Of a stretch of 13,155 nucleotides of DNA, positions 5,904-12,083 are shown piece after piece. The stretch comes from Candidatus Caccousia avistercoris (lineage in GTDB: Bacteria > Bacillota > Clostridia > Oscillospirales > Acutalibacteraceae): assembly GCA_018715025.1 (NCBI GenBank), contig DVMK01000258.1, forward strand, positions 1 to 13,155. Reading direction: 5' to 3'. The notes beneath the pieces were generated by a model. It had not been told where the DNA came from and did not search any database. It saw only the letters and a list, made by a program, of their open reading frames with translations. Made by a program: the position numbers and the translations under genes. The stretch's first letter is position 1. Every line of letters begins with the position of its first letter.

Positions 5904-6415
5904 TCAGGAGAAGGCCTCGCGCATTTTTTCACAGTAGTATTTTACATTGTCCCAGGAAGCGTCCGGGGCGATGCGGTGGTCGGGGCAGGGAATATACCCG
6001 CCCAGGGCGGCCAGGCCTTTCAGGCGCTGCACCTCCTGATCTACCGCTTCTCTGGTTTTGGAAAACACCAGCTTGTTCATGCCGCCCCCTCCTTTCGCAG
6101 GACGATCACTCCGTCCCGGTTTTGCACCATTCTTCCGCCCGGCGGGTACGGCCCCACGTCCTTCTCTTCAAAGGGAGGGAAAAGGCCGGTGTTGGGGCAG
6201 AAGCAGGTGCCCCAGTTGAAGTCGAAGCCAAGCTTTTCCCCAATCGACCGGTCGTATTCATTCCCGTCGGCCCATCCCAGCCATTCCTCCCGGGAGATGT
6301 GCCCCTCCCGGTGCCATTTTTCCAGCGTTTCCCGCCAGAAGCCGAAATGAACGATGGGCATGCGGTCGTAGGGCTGGCTGTGAAAAATTGCGTACACACG
6401 TTCCCGGTTATTCAT
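5904..6415 (-). pseudogene. Internally deleted URO-D-family gene (N- and C-terminal pieces only)
   Basis: Two adjacent frames together look like the two ends of one uroporphyrinogen decarboxylase-family protein (MtaA/CmuA-type, usually about 340-350 aa). The first, 6415 to 6077, gives 112 aa starting MNNRERVYAIFHSQPYDRMPIVHFGFW and ending in DGVIVLRKEGAA. The second, 6080 to 5904, gives 58 aa from MNKLVFSKTREAVDQEVQRL to the C-terminal hallmark GGYIPCPDHRIAPDASWDNV. Roughly 170-200 middle residues are missing, including most of the TIM barrel and the metal-ligand region. The pieces are in different frames and overlap by ATGA. The first has a good RBS (AGGAGG) and a promoter; the second has AAGGAGG at proper spacing, so both may still be translated. 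A functional enzyme is unlikely. It lies downstream of an intact but different URO-D-family gene. Confidence 0.75.
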
Positions 6416-6464
6416 CGCGGAAGCCTCCTCGCATACAGTTGGTATTTCCCTGCGCTTTGGCTTT

Positions 6465-6493
6465 ATCATACTCTTATCTGCGGAAAGAGGCAA
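6465..6493 (-). promoter_or_regulatory. Promoter before the URO-D remnant and PNPOx-like gene
   Basis: On the minus strand: -35 TTGCCT (6493-6488), a 17-nt spacer, then -10 TATGAT (6470-6465). It lies about 50 bp before the ATG at 6415. The rest of the 214-bp gap (6416-6629) shows no further gene; I see only a weak stem (6602-6607 with 6626-6631) next to the upstream stop. Confidence 0.65.
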
Positions 6494-6629
6494 TACAAGA
6501 AATTGACAGGAAGGGGAGAAAATTTGATTATGAAAACCAGTATCGCCGGATTCGCCTGTTTGCAAAATACCAGGGCGCGTCAGACTGCCGCTTTCCGCCG
6601 GCGAACCGTCAGCCTGGGGAGGGGGCGGT

Positions 6630-7865
6630 TCAGTAATGTTCCACCATATCCATCACAATCTGTTCCCATTCAAAAATATTCTGGGGCCGGTGGCAGCAGG
6701 TGCTGATGTCCTTGAGCACCAGCTCTACGCTGCAGCCGTTCCGGCGGCTGGCGTCCAGAATATTCCCAATTTCTTTTCTGAGGGCGTCCTTGTCCAGCAG
6801 GGGAACGGCCACGGCAGAGGGGTTGGGCTTGGCGGCCAGCACGTATTTTTTCCCAATGGCTTCCGCGCCCACCTGCACGTCGGCCCATGGGGTGATGGAA
6901 ACCTTTCGCAGGTTGGGGATTTTTTCCACAATATCGATTTTCTTGTCCAGGGGCTCGCAGCAGCCGTAGTAGACGAGGCCGCATTTCCCCAGGGTGTCTT
7001 TCATGTAGTCGATTTCAAATTCTTCGTGCATGGCTTTTGAGACGGAGGCGAAAATCTGCGCGGTGCCCCGTCCCCATATATTCCGGTAAGTCAGGTGCTC
7101 GCCGTCAAAGCCGCCGTCCTGCAGGCCGTCGGTGAAAATGGGCGTGCAGTGCAGGCTCCAGGGCTGGGGGTCAAAAAGCCCCAGGGCCAGGTACTGGTCC
7201 ATGGTGTCCATGGCGATGTCCACCATCTTTTTTATAATATGGTGGGAATGCTCCGGTTCCTCTGCCAGGTCGATGAGCAGGGGGGTGACGCCCCGGTACC
7301 GGGCGATGTCGTCCCAGGGGTGGAGCGTAAGGTGATCCAGCCCGGTTTTCCGAATGGGAATCAGGTCGCCGATCATCTCCCCCAGCAGCTGGAAGCGCCG
7401 GTTTGTCTCCTGCTCGTCGTAGGTGATGCGGGCGGGGTGAAGCTTTTCCAGGTCCTCCTCTGTGCTGAGCTGGTCCTCGTATTCGTGCGAGACAATGTGG
7501 TTGCCCGCTTCGGTGGCCAGGGTTTCCTCCTGCACGTCAATCCCGATTCCGGTAGAATGCACCACCTTCTGCACCGGAACAAAGGGGCGCAGCACCATAT
7601 CGGCCCGAAGATGCTCGTATTTGTAGATTTCCCGCCGGAGGAACTGCTCTGTCTCCCGCAGAAAAGGGTCCTGGCAGCGGAGGGTCAGCTCATCCTCCAG
7701 CTCCATTTCATGCCAGGGAAGCTCGTCGATGAGAACCACCGGGCGAATCATGCGCAAATCGTTTCCCGCCTTGTGAAGCCTGGCCCTTTGGGCATTGTGC
7801 TCTTCCTCTGCGTACATTCGGTATTTCGCCGCCAGCCGGCGCAGAATAGTCCGATCGTTTTCCAT
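6630..7865 (-). CDS. Uroporphyrinogen decarboxylase (URO-D)-family protein
   Basis: A 411-residue protein of the URO-D/cobalamin-dependent methyltransferase superfamily (COG0407-type TIM barrel). It is longer than HemE and lacks the HemE N-terminal arginine motif, so it is not the haem enzyme. Visible features: an N-terminal helical extension (1-60), DHLTLHPWDDIARYRGV, a run of helices to about 230, then HEEFEIDYMKDTLGKCGLVYYGCCEPLDKKIDIVEKIPNLRKVSITPWADV (280-330). The cysteines of GCCE (302-303) and STCCH (390-391) are candidate metal ligands, as in methyl-corrinoid:thiol methyltransferases. Such proteins often demethylate methylated substrates with a corrinoid protein, but no corrinoid protein gene is nearby, so the substrate is unknown. 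GAGGTG precedes the ATG. It lies 14 nt downstream of rnhA in the same transcript. Confidence 0.82.
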   Translation of the reverse strand: MENDRTILRRLAAKYRMYAEEEHNAQRARLHKAGNDLRMIRPVVLIDELPWHEMELEDELTLRCQDPFLRETEQFLRREIYKYEHLRADMVLRPFVPVQKVVHSTGIGIDVQEETLATEAGNHIVSHEYEDQLSTEEDLEKLHPARITYDEQETNRRFQLLGEMIGDLIPIRKTGLDHLTLHPWDDIARYRGVTPLLIDLAEEPEHSHHIIKKMVDIAMDTMDQYLALGLFDPQPWSLHCTPIFTDGLQDGGFDGEHLTYRNIWGRGTAQIFASVSKAMHEEFEIDYMKDTLGKCGLVYYGCCEPLDKKIDIVEKIPNLRKVSITPWADVQVGAEAIGKKYVLAAKPNPSAVAVPLLDKDALRKEIGNILDASRRNGCSVELVLKDISTCCHRPQNIFEWEQIVMDMVEHY

Positions 7866-7879
7866 GAATTGACACCTCG

Positions 7880-8341
7880 CTATTCAGATTCGGAGGGGCG
7901 GCGCTTGCCATGCTCTGCCGCCTGCGCCACCGCCAGCCGGTCGCAGCGCTCGTTTTCCGGGTGGCCGGCATGGCCCTTTACCCAGCAGACCGTGACGGTG
8001 TGAACCTCCAGCAGGGCCAGCAGCCGTTCCCAAAGGTCCGGGTTCAGGGCGGGGGATTTGTCGCCCTTGCGCCAGCCGTTCCGCTGCCAGCCCCGGGCCC
8101 ATCCCTTTGTGATCGCGTCGCACACGTACTTGGAGTCGCTGTACAGGGTAACGGCGCAGGGCTCTTTCAGCTGTTCCAGCCCGGCAATCACGGCAGAAAG
8201 CTCCATGCGGTTGTTGGTGGTGTGGGCGTCCCCGCCGGAAAGCTCCTTCTCGTGGCCCTTATAGCGCAGAATGGCCCCCCAGCCCCCGGGCCCCGGGTTG
8301 CCGGAACAGGCGCCGTCGGTGAATAGTTCAATGGATTTTAT
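7880..8341 (-). CDS. rnhA: Ribonuclease HI, apparently with an ATA start codon
   Basis: A 153-residue enzyme that cleaves RNA in RNA-DNA hybrids. All catalytic residues are present, numbered from the proposed start: Asp9 in FTDGACSGNPGPGG, Glu47 in NNRMELSAV, Asp69 in LYSDSKYV, Asp134 in NERCDRLA, with His124 in VKGHAGHPEN. The basic handle WARGWQRNGWRKGDK is present, as in E. coli RNase HI (155 aa). The start is odd. A GTG at 8384-8386 would add 15 residues (MCPRWAAGKAKEEAA) but has no Shine-Dalgarno sequence. AAAGGAGG (8357-8350) lies 8 nt before an ATA codon (8341-8339), exactly where the family begins. I take ATA as the start; GTG is the fallback. It heads an operon with the URO-D-family gene. 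Confidence 0.93.
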   Translation of the reverse strand: MKSIELFTDGACSGNPGPGGWGAILRYKGHEKELSGGDAHTTNNRMELSAVIAGLEQLKEPCAVTLYSDSKYVCDAITKGWARGWQRNGWRKGDKSPALNPDLWERLLALLEVHTVTVCWVKGHAGHPENERCDRLAVAQAAEHGKRRPSESE

Positions 8342-8398
8342 GGCCGCTTCCTCCTTTGCTTTCCCCGCCGCCCAGCGGGGACACACGGAATTTTTTTC

Positions 8399-8427
8399 AT
8401 TATACTACGGTTTTTCTCCCAAGTAAA
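8399..8427 (-). promoter_or_regulatory. Promoter of rnhA
   Basis: On the minus strand: -35 TTTACT (8427-8422), a 17-nt spacer and a consensus -10 TATAAT (8404-8399). Transcription would start near 8392. The fallback GTG at 8386 would then be only about 6 nt into the mRNA, another point against it as the rnhA start. Confidence 0.75.
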
Positions 8428-8526
8428 CCCGCGCGGGCGTGCCCGTTCTCGGCCCGCGGGCTCGCCCGATTCCGGCCCGCCGTGGAGATGGGTAATAAAT
8501 TTTCACCCCGGCGAGGCGGGACAGTA

Positions 8527-8555
8527 ATGACAGGCTCCCGAAGGTGTGGTATAAT
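8527..8555 (+). promoter_or_regulatory. Strong promoter of the DUF6054-like gene and folC
   Basis: -35 ATGACA (8527-8532), a 17-nt spacer and -10 TATAAT (8550-8555), with an extended -10 TG (TGGTATAAT). That is 5 of 6 and 6 of 6 matches to consensus. The start would be near 8562, leaving a leader of about 180 nt before the ATG at 8742. The intergenic part between this and the diverging rnhA promoter (8428-8526) is GC-rich with small dyads but no gene. Confidence 0.8.
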
Positions 8556-8569
8556 ATCCGAAGAAGGGT

Positions 8570-8667
8570 GCAGTGCGGGCAGTGTGGCGCGGCTTTGCCG
8601 CGCCATGCGTCGAAGCATTCTTTTGCGGGGTAGCGTCCCCGCAAAAGAACCCTTCGCGCAGCACTGC
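8570..8667 (+). promoter_or_regulatory. Structured leader: compact three-way-junction RNA candidate
   Basis: Starting about 8 nt after the predicted transcription start, three helices pack with almost no linker. P1 is GCAGTG (8579-8584) with CACTGC (8662-8667). P2 is a perfect 9-bp stem (8585-8593 with 8597-8605, loop TTT). P3 is a long hairpin (8606-8660) made of TGCG/CGCA, a bulged T, CGAAG/CTTCG, a 2x2 internal loop and a perfect 13-bp stem (8618-8630 with 8637-8649) around TAGCGT. An alternative P1 is available: GCAGTGC at 8570-8576 also pairs with 8661-8667, so two registers compete. TTTT follows P1 directly. I do not recognise a known riboswitch class. It could be a cis-regulatory RNA for the downstream genes or an inserted palindromic repeat. 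Confidence 0.55.
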
Positions 8668-8691
8668 TTTTCCCGGGGTGAAACATACAGT

Positions 8692-8735
8692 GCGCGTCCT
8701 CCCCGCCGGAGGCGCGCGACTTCCCCACCGGAGGT
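8692..8735 (+). promoter_or_regulatory. Hairpin with a duplicated Shine-Dalgarno-like segment before the DUF6054-like ORF
   Basis: CCCCGCCGGAGG (8701-8712) and CCCCACCGGAGG (8723-8734) are near-identical 12-mers 22 bp apart. The first GGAGG is buried in a hairpin (CCTCC 8698-8702 with GGAGG 8708-8712, extended by GCGCG with CGCGC across one bulged T). The second GGAGGT (8730-8735) is the ribosome binding site for the ATG at 8742. If the upstream CCTCC paired with the second GGAGG instead, the ribosome site would be occluded. Confidence 0.45.
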
Positions 8736-8741
8736 GTAGAG

Positions 8742-9071
8742 ATGGATTTTTATGTAAACGTGCCGCCTCAGACGGCTATGCAAATGGTAACGGAAGAGAT
8801 TGTAAACGGAAGCGTTACGGGGGAATGCATCGACCAGTACGGGATGCAGGCCTCGGACGGCCGGCAGTGCCTGGTGGCGGTGTTTGAAAAGCACTATTAC
8901 CGGGTGGGCAACCGGCTGACGCTCACGGTGTGCATCGATAACCTGACAGGAAGCACCCGGGTGCACGCCGTAGGGGGCGGAGGGGGCGAGGGCCTGTTCC
9001 GCTTTGACTGGGGCGCCTCCGAAAGCTTTGAGGACGCCGTCCGGCGCGCCCTGCAGGGCTGCACGCGGTAA
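8742..9071 (+). CDS. DUF6054-like small protein
   Basis: A 109-residue protein of unknown function with no signal peptide or membrane segment. The layout is an N-terminal helix (TAMQMVTEEIVNGSVTGECID), a strand-rich middle (QCLVAVFEKHYYRVGNRLTLTVCIDNLTGSTRVHAVGGGGGEGLF) and a C-terminal helix (SFEDAVRRALQGC). The order 'GNR-x-S/T-L' strand, Gly-rich turn, 'F' strand, C-terminal helix resembles the DUF6054 family found in Clostridia, but I recall this family only in outline. GGAGGT precedes the ATG. The stop is 14 nt before folC, so the two are cotranscribed from the strong promoter at 8527-8555. A role linked to folate metabolism would be a guess from context only. Confidence 0.75.
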   Translation: MDFYVNVPPQTAMQMVTEEIVNGSVTGECIDQYGMQASDGRQCLVAVFEKHYYRVGNRLTLTVCIDNLTGSTRVHAVGGGGGEGLFRFDWGASESFEDAVRRALQGCTR

Positions 9072-9085
9072 GGAGGAAACACAGC

Positions 9086-10381
9086 ATGACGTACGAGGAA
9101 GCCGTCCAGGCGCTGGACGCCACCCCCTCCTTTGGGGAAAAGCCGGGCCTGGAACGGATGACAGCCCTGATGGAACGGCTGGGCAACCCGCAGGAGGGGA
9201 TGAAATACATCCACGTGGCGGGAACGAACGGGAAAGGATCCACCTGCGCCCTGCTGGCCAATATTCTGACCAAAGCCGGGTACCGCACCGGGCTGTACAT
9301 TTCCCCCCATCTGACAGATTTCAGCGAACGGATGCAGGTGGACGGCGTGCCGGTTCCCCATGAGGAGGTGCCTTTGCTGGCGGAGCAGGTGTTTGCCGCC
9401 GCCAGGGAATGCCAGGCCCAGGGGCTTCGCCTGACAGAATTTGAATTGATTACCGCCATGGCCTTCCTGTGGTTCCAAAAGCGCCAGTGCAGCGTGGTGG
9501 TGCTGGAGGTGGGCCTGGGCGGCCGGTGCGACGCCACCAATGTGATTTCCCAGGCAGAGCTTTCTGTGATCACCTCCCTCTCTTTGGACCATACGGCCGT
9601 TCTGGGGAGTACAGTGGAACAGATCGCCTTTGAAAAATCCGGCATCCTGAAGAAGGGCGGGGTCTGCGTCTGTTACCCCGACGAGCCCCACGCCGCCCTC
9701 AACGTCATCCGCATTACCGCCCAGGTGCAGCAGTGCCGTTTGGTTGTGGCGGCCATGAAGGACGCGACCTATGTGGACTCTTCCCTGGACGGGACCCGCC
9801 TTCTCACCGAGACAAGCCTGCCCCTCACCCTGCCCCTGCTGGGGGAGCACCAGGTGAAAAACGCCGTCACCGTGCTGGCCTGTGTGAAGGAATTGAAAAA
9901 AATGGGGTGGAATATCCCGGACGATGCGCTGCAGCAGGGGTTTGCCACCGTGTCTTTTCCCGGCCGCATGGAGGTGCTGCGCCGGCAGCCCCCGGTGATC
10001 CTGGACGGCGCCCATAACCCGGAGGGTACCGCCGCCCTGGCCAAGGCGATGAAGAAGTACGTGACAAAAAAGCGCGTCATAGGCGTCTGCGGCATGATGG
10101 CAGACAAAAACGCGGCCGAAGCGGTGCGCCGGCTGGACGGCACCATGGAAAAGGTGTTCACCGCGGCCCCCTGTTCCCCCCGGGCCATGAGCGCGCAGGA
10201 GCTGGCCGCCCTGTGGGAAAAACGGCGCATCCCCGCACAACCCATGGCGTCTCTGCGGGAAGCGCTGCAGGCCGCCCTGAAGGAGGAGGGGGCGCAGCAC
10301 GGCGTGCTGGTGTGCGGCTCTCTGTACCTGGCGGGGGAAGCCCGCCCACTTTTGAAGGAATTGTTAAATCAGAAGGAGTAA
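9086..10381 (+). CDS. folC: Folylpolyglutamate synthase / dihydrofolate synthase
   Basis: A 431-residue ATP-dependent Mur-ligase-family enzyme. It adds glutamate to dihydropteroate and/or lengthens the polyglutamate tail of folates in the cytosol. Visible motifs: P-loop GTNGKGST (46-53), SPHLTDFSERMQV, which lines the folate site (73-85), EVGLGGRCDATN (141-152), LDHTAVLG (167-174), the conserved FEKSGIL segment with Lys184, and the C-terminal-domain start DGAHNPEG (307-314). Length is normal. AAGGAGG precedes the ATG. No other folate gene is in the window, so whether it is bifunctional cannot be decided here. A clear terminator follows, 37 bp after the stop. Confidence 0.95.
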   Translation: MTYEEAVQALDATPSFGEKPGLERMTALMERLGNPQEGMKYIHVAGTNGKGSTCALLANILTKAGYRTGLYISPHLTDFSERMQVDGVPVPHEEVPLLAEQVFAAARECQAQGLRLTEFELITAMAFLWFQKRQCSVVVLEVGLGGRCDATNVISQAELSVITSLSLDHTAVLGSTVEQIAFEKSGILKKGGVCVCYPDEPHAALNVIRITAQVQQCRLVVAAMKDATYVDSSLDGTRLLTETSLPLTLPLLGEHQVKNAVTVLACVKELKKMGWNIPDDALQQGFATVSFPGRMEVLRRQPPVILDGAHNPEGTAALAKAMKKYVTKKRVIGVCGMMADKNAAEAVRRLDGTMEKVFTAAPCSPRAMSAQELAALWEKRRIPAQPMASLREALQAALKEEGAQHGVLVCGSLYLAGEARPLLKELLNQKE

Positions 10382-10417
10382 GGGGCTTGTCCCCATACTT
10401 CGTGCAAATACGCAGGG

Positions 10418-10473
10418 AAAATCCCCTATTCTAAGAATCGGAGCATCCGTATTCTGGGATAGGGGATTTTTTC
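10418..10473 (+). terminator. Intrinsic terminator after folC
   Basis: A long hairpin: 12-bp stem (10418-10429 with 10459-10470), a small internal loop, AGAAT/ATTCT, then CGGA/TCCG closed by GCA. The final arm runs into TTTTTT. It cleanly separates folC from the spoIIA operon. Reverse-strand A/T runs make it potentially bidirectional. Confidence 0.9.
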
Positions 10474-10508
10474 TGTATAAGCTTGGAAGATTGGGATATC
10501 CTACCAAA

Positions 10509-10535
10509 AGGAGCCTGTTTCGACAAAATCCGATT
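10509..10535 (+). promoter_or_regulatory. Candidate sigma-H promoter with a Spo0A box for the spoIIA operon
   Basis: A perfect 0A box TGTCGAA lies on the minus strand (10525-10519). It sits between an AGGAGCC (10509-10515), resembling the sigma-H -35 (AGGAnnT), and a CGATT (10531-10535), resembling the sigma-H -10 (GAAT), start-to-start distance 23. spoIIA is driven by sigma-H and Spo0A in spore formers generally. The 0A box is convincing; the exact -35/-10 is tentative. Confidence 0.5.
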
Positions 10536-10576
10536 CCCAAATTTCTGCGGGATCAAGAAAGAGGAGGTAAAAGGCC

Positions 10577-10903
10577 ATGGCAGTACAGCTTCAAATGAAG
10601 CCGGGGGAGCTCACCGCCCTGCTGGAGGGGGAGATTGACCACCACAGCGCCCGGGAGCTTCGGGAGGAGATCGACAGCGCGGCCGCCCGTACCCGGCCCC
10701 ACACCCTGGTGCTGGATTTTTCTCAGGTGCAGTTTATGGACAGCTCAGGCGTGGGCCTGATTTTAGGGCGCTACAAGCTGGTGAGCGAGTGGGGCGGACA
10801 GGTGTGCGTGGCAAACCTGCCCAAACGGCTGGAAAAGCTGGTTTCCCTGGCAGGCATCCGCGAGCTCTGCACCATTGTGAGGGATAAGGAGGAGAAAGCA
10901 TGA
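10577..10903 (+). CDS. spoIIAA: Anti-anti-sigma factor SpoIIAA
   Basis: A 108-residue single STAS domain. Unphosphorylated SpoIIAA binds the anti-sigma factor SpoIIAB and frees sigma-F in the forespore. Visible features: GEIDHHSARELREEID (18-33) and the phosphorylation loop FMDSSGVGLILGRYK, with Ser56 aligning to the serine phosphorylated in B. subtilis. The shared GEIDHH and FMDSSG motifs separate it from stress-type RsbV proteins. AGGAGGT lies 8 nt before the ATG. Its end overlaps spoIIAB by ATGA. Length is slightly short against B. subtilis (117 aa). Confidence 0.95.
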   Translation: MAVQLQMKPGELTALLEGEIDHHSARELREEIDSAAARTRPHTLVLDFSQVQFMDSSGVGLILGRYKLVSEWGGQVCVANLPKRLEKLVSLAGIRELCTIVRDKEEKA

Positions 10904-11352
10904 AAAAGCAGCAGCCCATCAACGAAATGAAGGTCACGTTCCCCAGCAGCTCTGCCAACGAAGCCTTCGGCCGGGCTGTGGTGGCGGCCTTCGCCGCCCA
11001 GCTGGACCCTACCATCGACGAGCTGAGCGACCTGAAAACGGCGGTTTCCGAGGCGGTCACCAACTGCATTGTCCACGCCTACCGGGACGGCATCGGCGAC
11101 ATTACCCTTTCCGTCAAGCTGTACGAGGGCAGACGGCTGGTGATTCAGGTAAAGGACAAAGGCTGCGGCATCGAGAATGTGCAGCAGGCCATGGAACCCC
11201 TGTTCACCACAGGCGGGGAAGAGCGCGCCGGCCTGGGCTTCGCCGTCATGGAAAGCTTCATGAACCGGCTGCAGGTGGCCTCGAAGCCGGGCAGGGGAAC
11301 TGTGGTCACCATGGAAAAGCGGCTGCTTGGCCGCCCTGCCCATGGAGTGTGA
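10900..11352 (+). CDS. spoIIAB: Anti-sigma-F factor and serine kinase SpoIIAB
   Basis: A 150-residue GHKL-fold kinase that holds sigma-F inactive and phosphorylates SpoIIAA on serine. The N-box is DLKTAVSEAVTNCIVHAY, with Glu51 and Asn55. The G1 box is KDKGCGI (85-91). The ATP lid TTGGEERAGLGFAVMESF (103-120) includes G2. AAGGAGG sits inside the spoIIAA end, and the ATG overlaps the spoIIAA stop. The C-terminus overlaps the sigF start by 11 bp, which should hold the anti-sigma:sigma ratio constant through coupled translation. Confidence 0.95.
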   Translation: MKKQQPINEMKVTFPSSSANEAFGRAVVAAFAAQLDPTIDELSDLKTAVSEAVTNCIVHAYRDGIGDITLSVKLYEGRRLVIQVKDKGCGIENVQQAMEPLFTTGGEERAGLGFAVMESFMNRLQVASKPGRGTVVTMEKRLLGRPAHGV

Positions 11353-11995
11353 AGAGAGGGTCCGCGCAAACCTGGGGCTGGTACATAGCTGCGCCCAGCG
11401 GTTCCGGGGCAAGGGCATAGAGTACGACGATCTTTACCAGGCCGGGTGCCTGGGGCTGGTAAAGGCGGCGGAGCATTTTGACGAAAGCCGGGGGCTTCAG
11501 TTTTCCACCTATGCGGTGTTCCTCATTTTAGGGGAAATGAAGCTGCTGTTCCGGCAGGGCGGCGCCGTCAAGGTGGGCCGGGCTCTGAAAGAGCTTTCGG
11601 TGCGGGCTTCGCGGGAAAGCGAAGCCTTTCTTCAGCGCGAGGGCAGGCCCCCTTCCATCAAAGAGCTGGCCGGCCTGCTGGGGGTGGAGCCGGAGCAGGC
11701 CGCCCAGGCCCTGGGGGCCGCCCAGCCCCCGGTTTCTCTCACGGAAGGGGAGGAGGAAGGGGGCGGCCAGGCAGACGTGGCCGTAGACGGCGGGGAAGAA
11801 CGCGCCACCGAGCGGCTTTCCCTGCGGCAGGCGGTGGAAGAGCTGGAACCGCGGGACCAAAAGATCGTGTACCTGCGCTACTACCGCAGCACCACCCAGT
11901 CTGAAACCGCCCGGCAGCTGGGCATGACGCAGGTGCAGGTTTCCCGGCGGGAAAAGGTCATTTTGCAGCAGCTGCGGAAAAAGCTGGCGGAGTAA
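11342..11995 (+). CDS. sigF: RNA polymerase sigma factor sigma-F (short, diverged)
   Basis: A 217-residue early forespore sigma factor. Region 2 is IEYDDLYQAGCLGLVKAAEHFDESRGLQFSTYAVF (26-60), then GGAVKVGRALKEL. Region 3 is GRPPSIKELAGLLGVEPEQ. Region 4 has DQKIVYLRYYRSTTQSETARQLGMTQVQVSRREKVIL, the sigma-F/G signature. Position after spoIIAB settles it as sigF. The ATG at 11342 overlaps the spoIIAB stop; a TTG at 11327 would add 5 residues. Neither has a strong RBS, so coupling is likely. Oddities: about 38 N-terminal residues of B. subtilis SigF have no counterpart. The near-invariant STYAVP reads STYAVF, the following MIIGEIxRFxRD is LILGEMKLLFRQ, and the region 3-4 linker is Gly/Glu-rich. 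Still, all DNA-binding motifs are present. Confidence 0.93.
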   Translation: MECEERVRANLGLVHSCAQRFRGKGIEYDDLYQAGCLGLVKAAEHFDESRGLQFSTYAVFLILGEMKLLFRQGGAVKVGRALKELSVRASRESEAFLQREGRPPSIKELAGLLGVEPEQAAQALGAAQPPVSLTEGEEEGGGQADVAVDGGEERATERLSLRQAVEELEPRDQKIVYLRYYRSTTQSETARQLGMTQVQVSRREKVILQQLRKKLAE

Positions 11996-12041
11996 CTTCT
12001 CCGGCTTTCGGGGAAAAGGATACGTTCTTATAGATTCCATC

Positions 12042-12083
12042 TTTCCATTTGCCGGTTTTAGGTATATAATGTAAGAAACCGGC
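12042..12083 (+). promoter_or_regulatory. Promoter of the AraC-family gene with a dyad around the -10
   Basis: -35 TTTCCA (12042-12047), a 17-nt spacer and consensus -10 TATAAT (12065-12070), with a start near 12077. A perfect 8-bp inverted repeat (GCCGGTTT 12051-12058, AAACCGGC 12076-12083) brackets the -10 symmetrically. That suits a repressor or autoregulatory site. Confidence 0.6.

Noticed and set aside
5771..6706. Plus-strand open frame of 311 codons over the URO-D remnant
   Set aside because: It overlaps recognisable minus-strand URO-D pieces and a minus-strand promoter, and its product resembles nothing known.
7095..8003. Plus-strand open frame of 302 codons opposite the URO-D-family gene and rnhA
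   Set aside because: It is a shadow of conserved minus-strand genes, with no RBS.
8428..8526. Small GC-rich dyads between the rnhA and folC-operon promoters
   Set aside because: Short GGGC/GCCC pairings are expected at this base composition; none is long or exact enough to stand out.
8897..10300. Minus-strand open frame of 467 codons opposite folC
   Set aside because: It is antisense to a complete folC; the product is compositionally biased and has no start signal.
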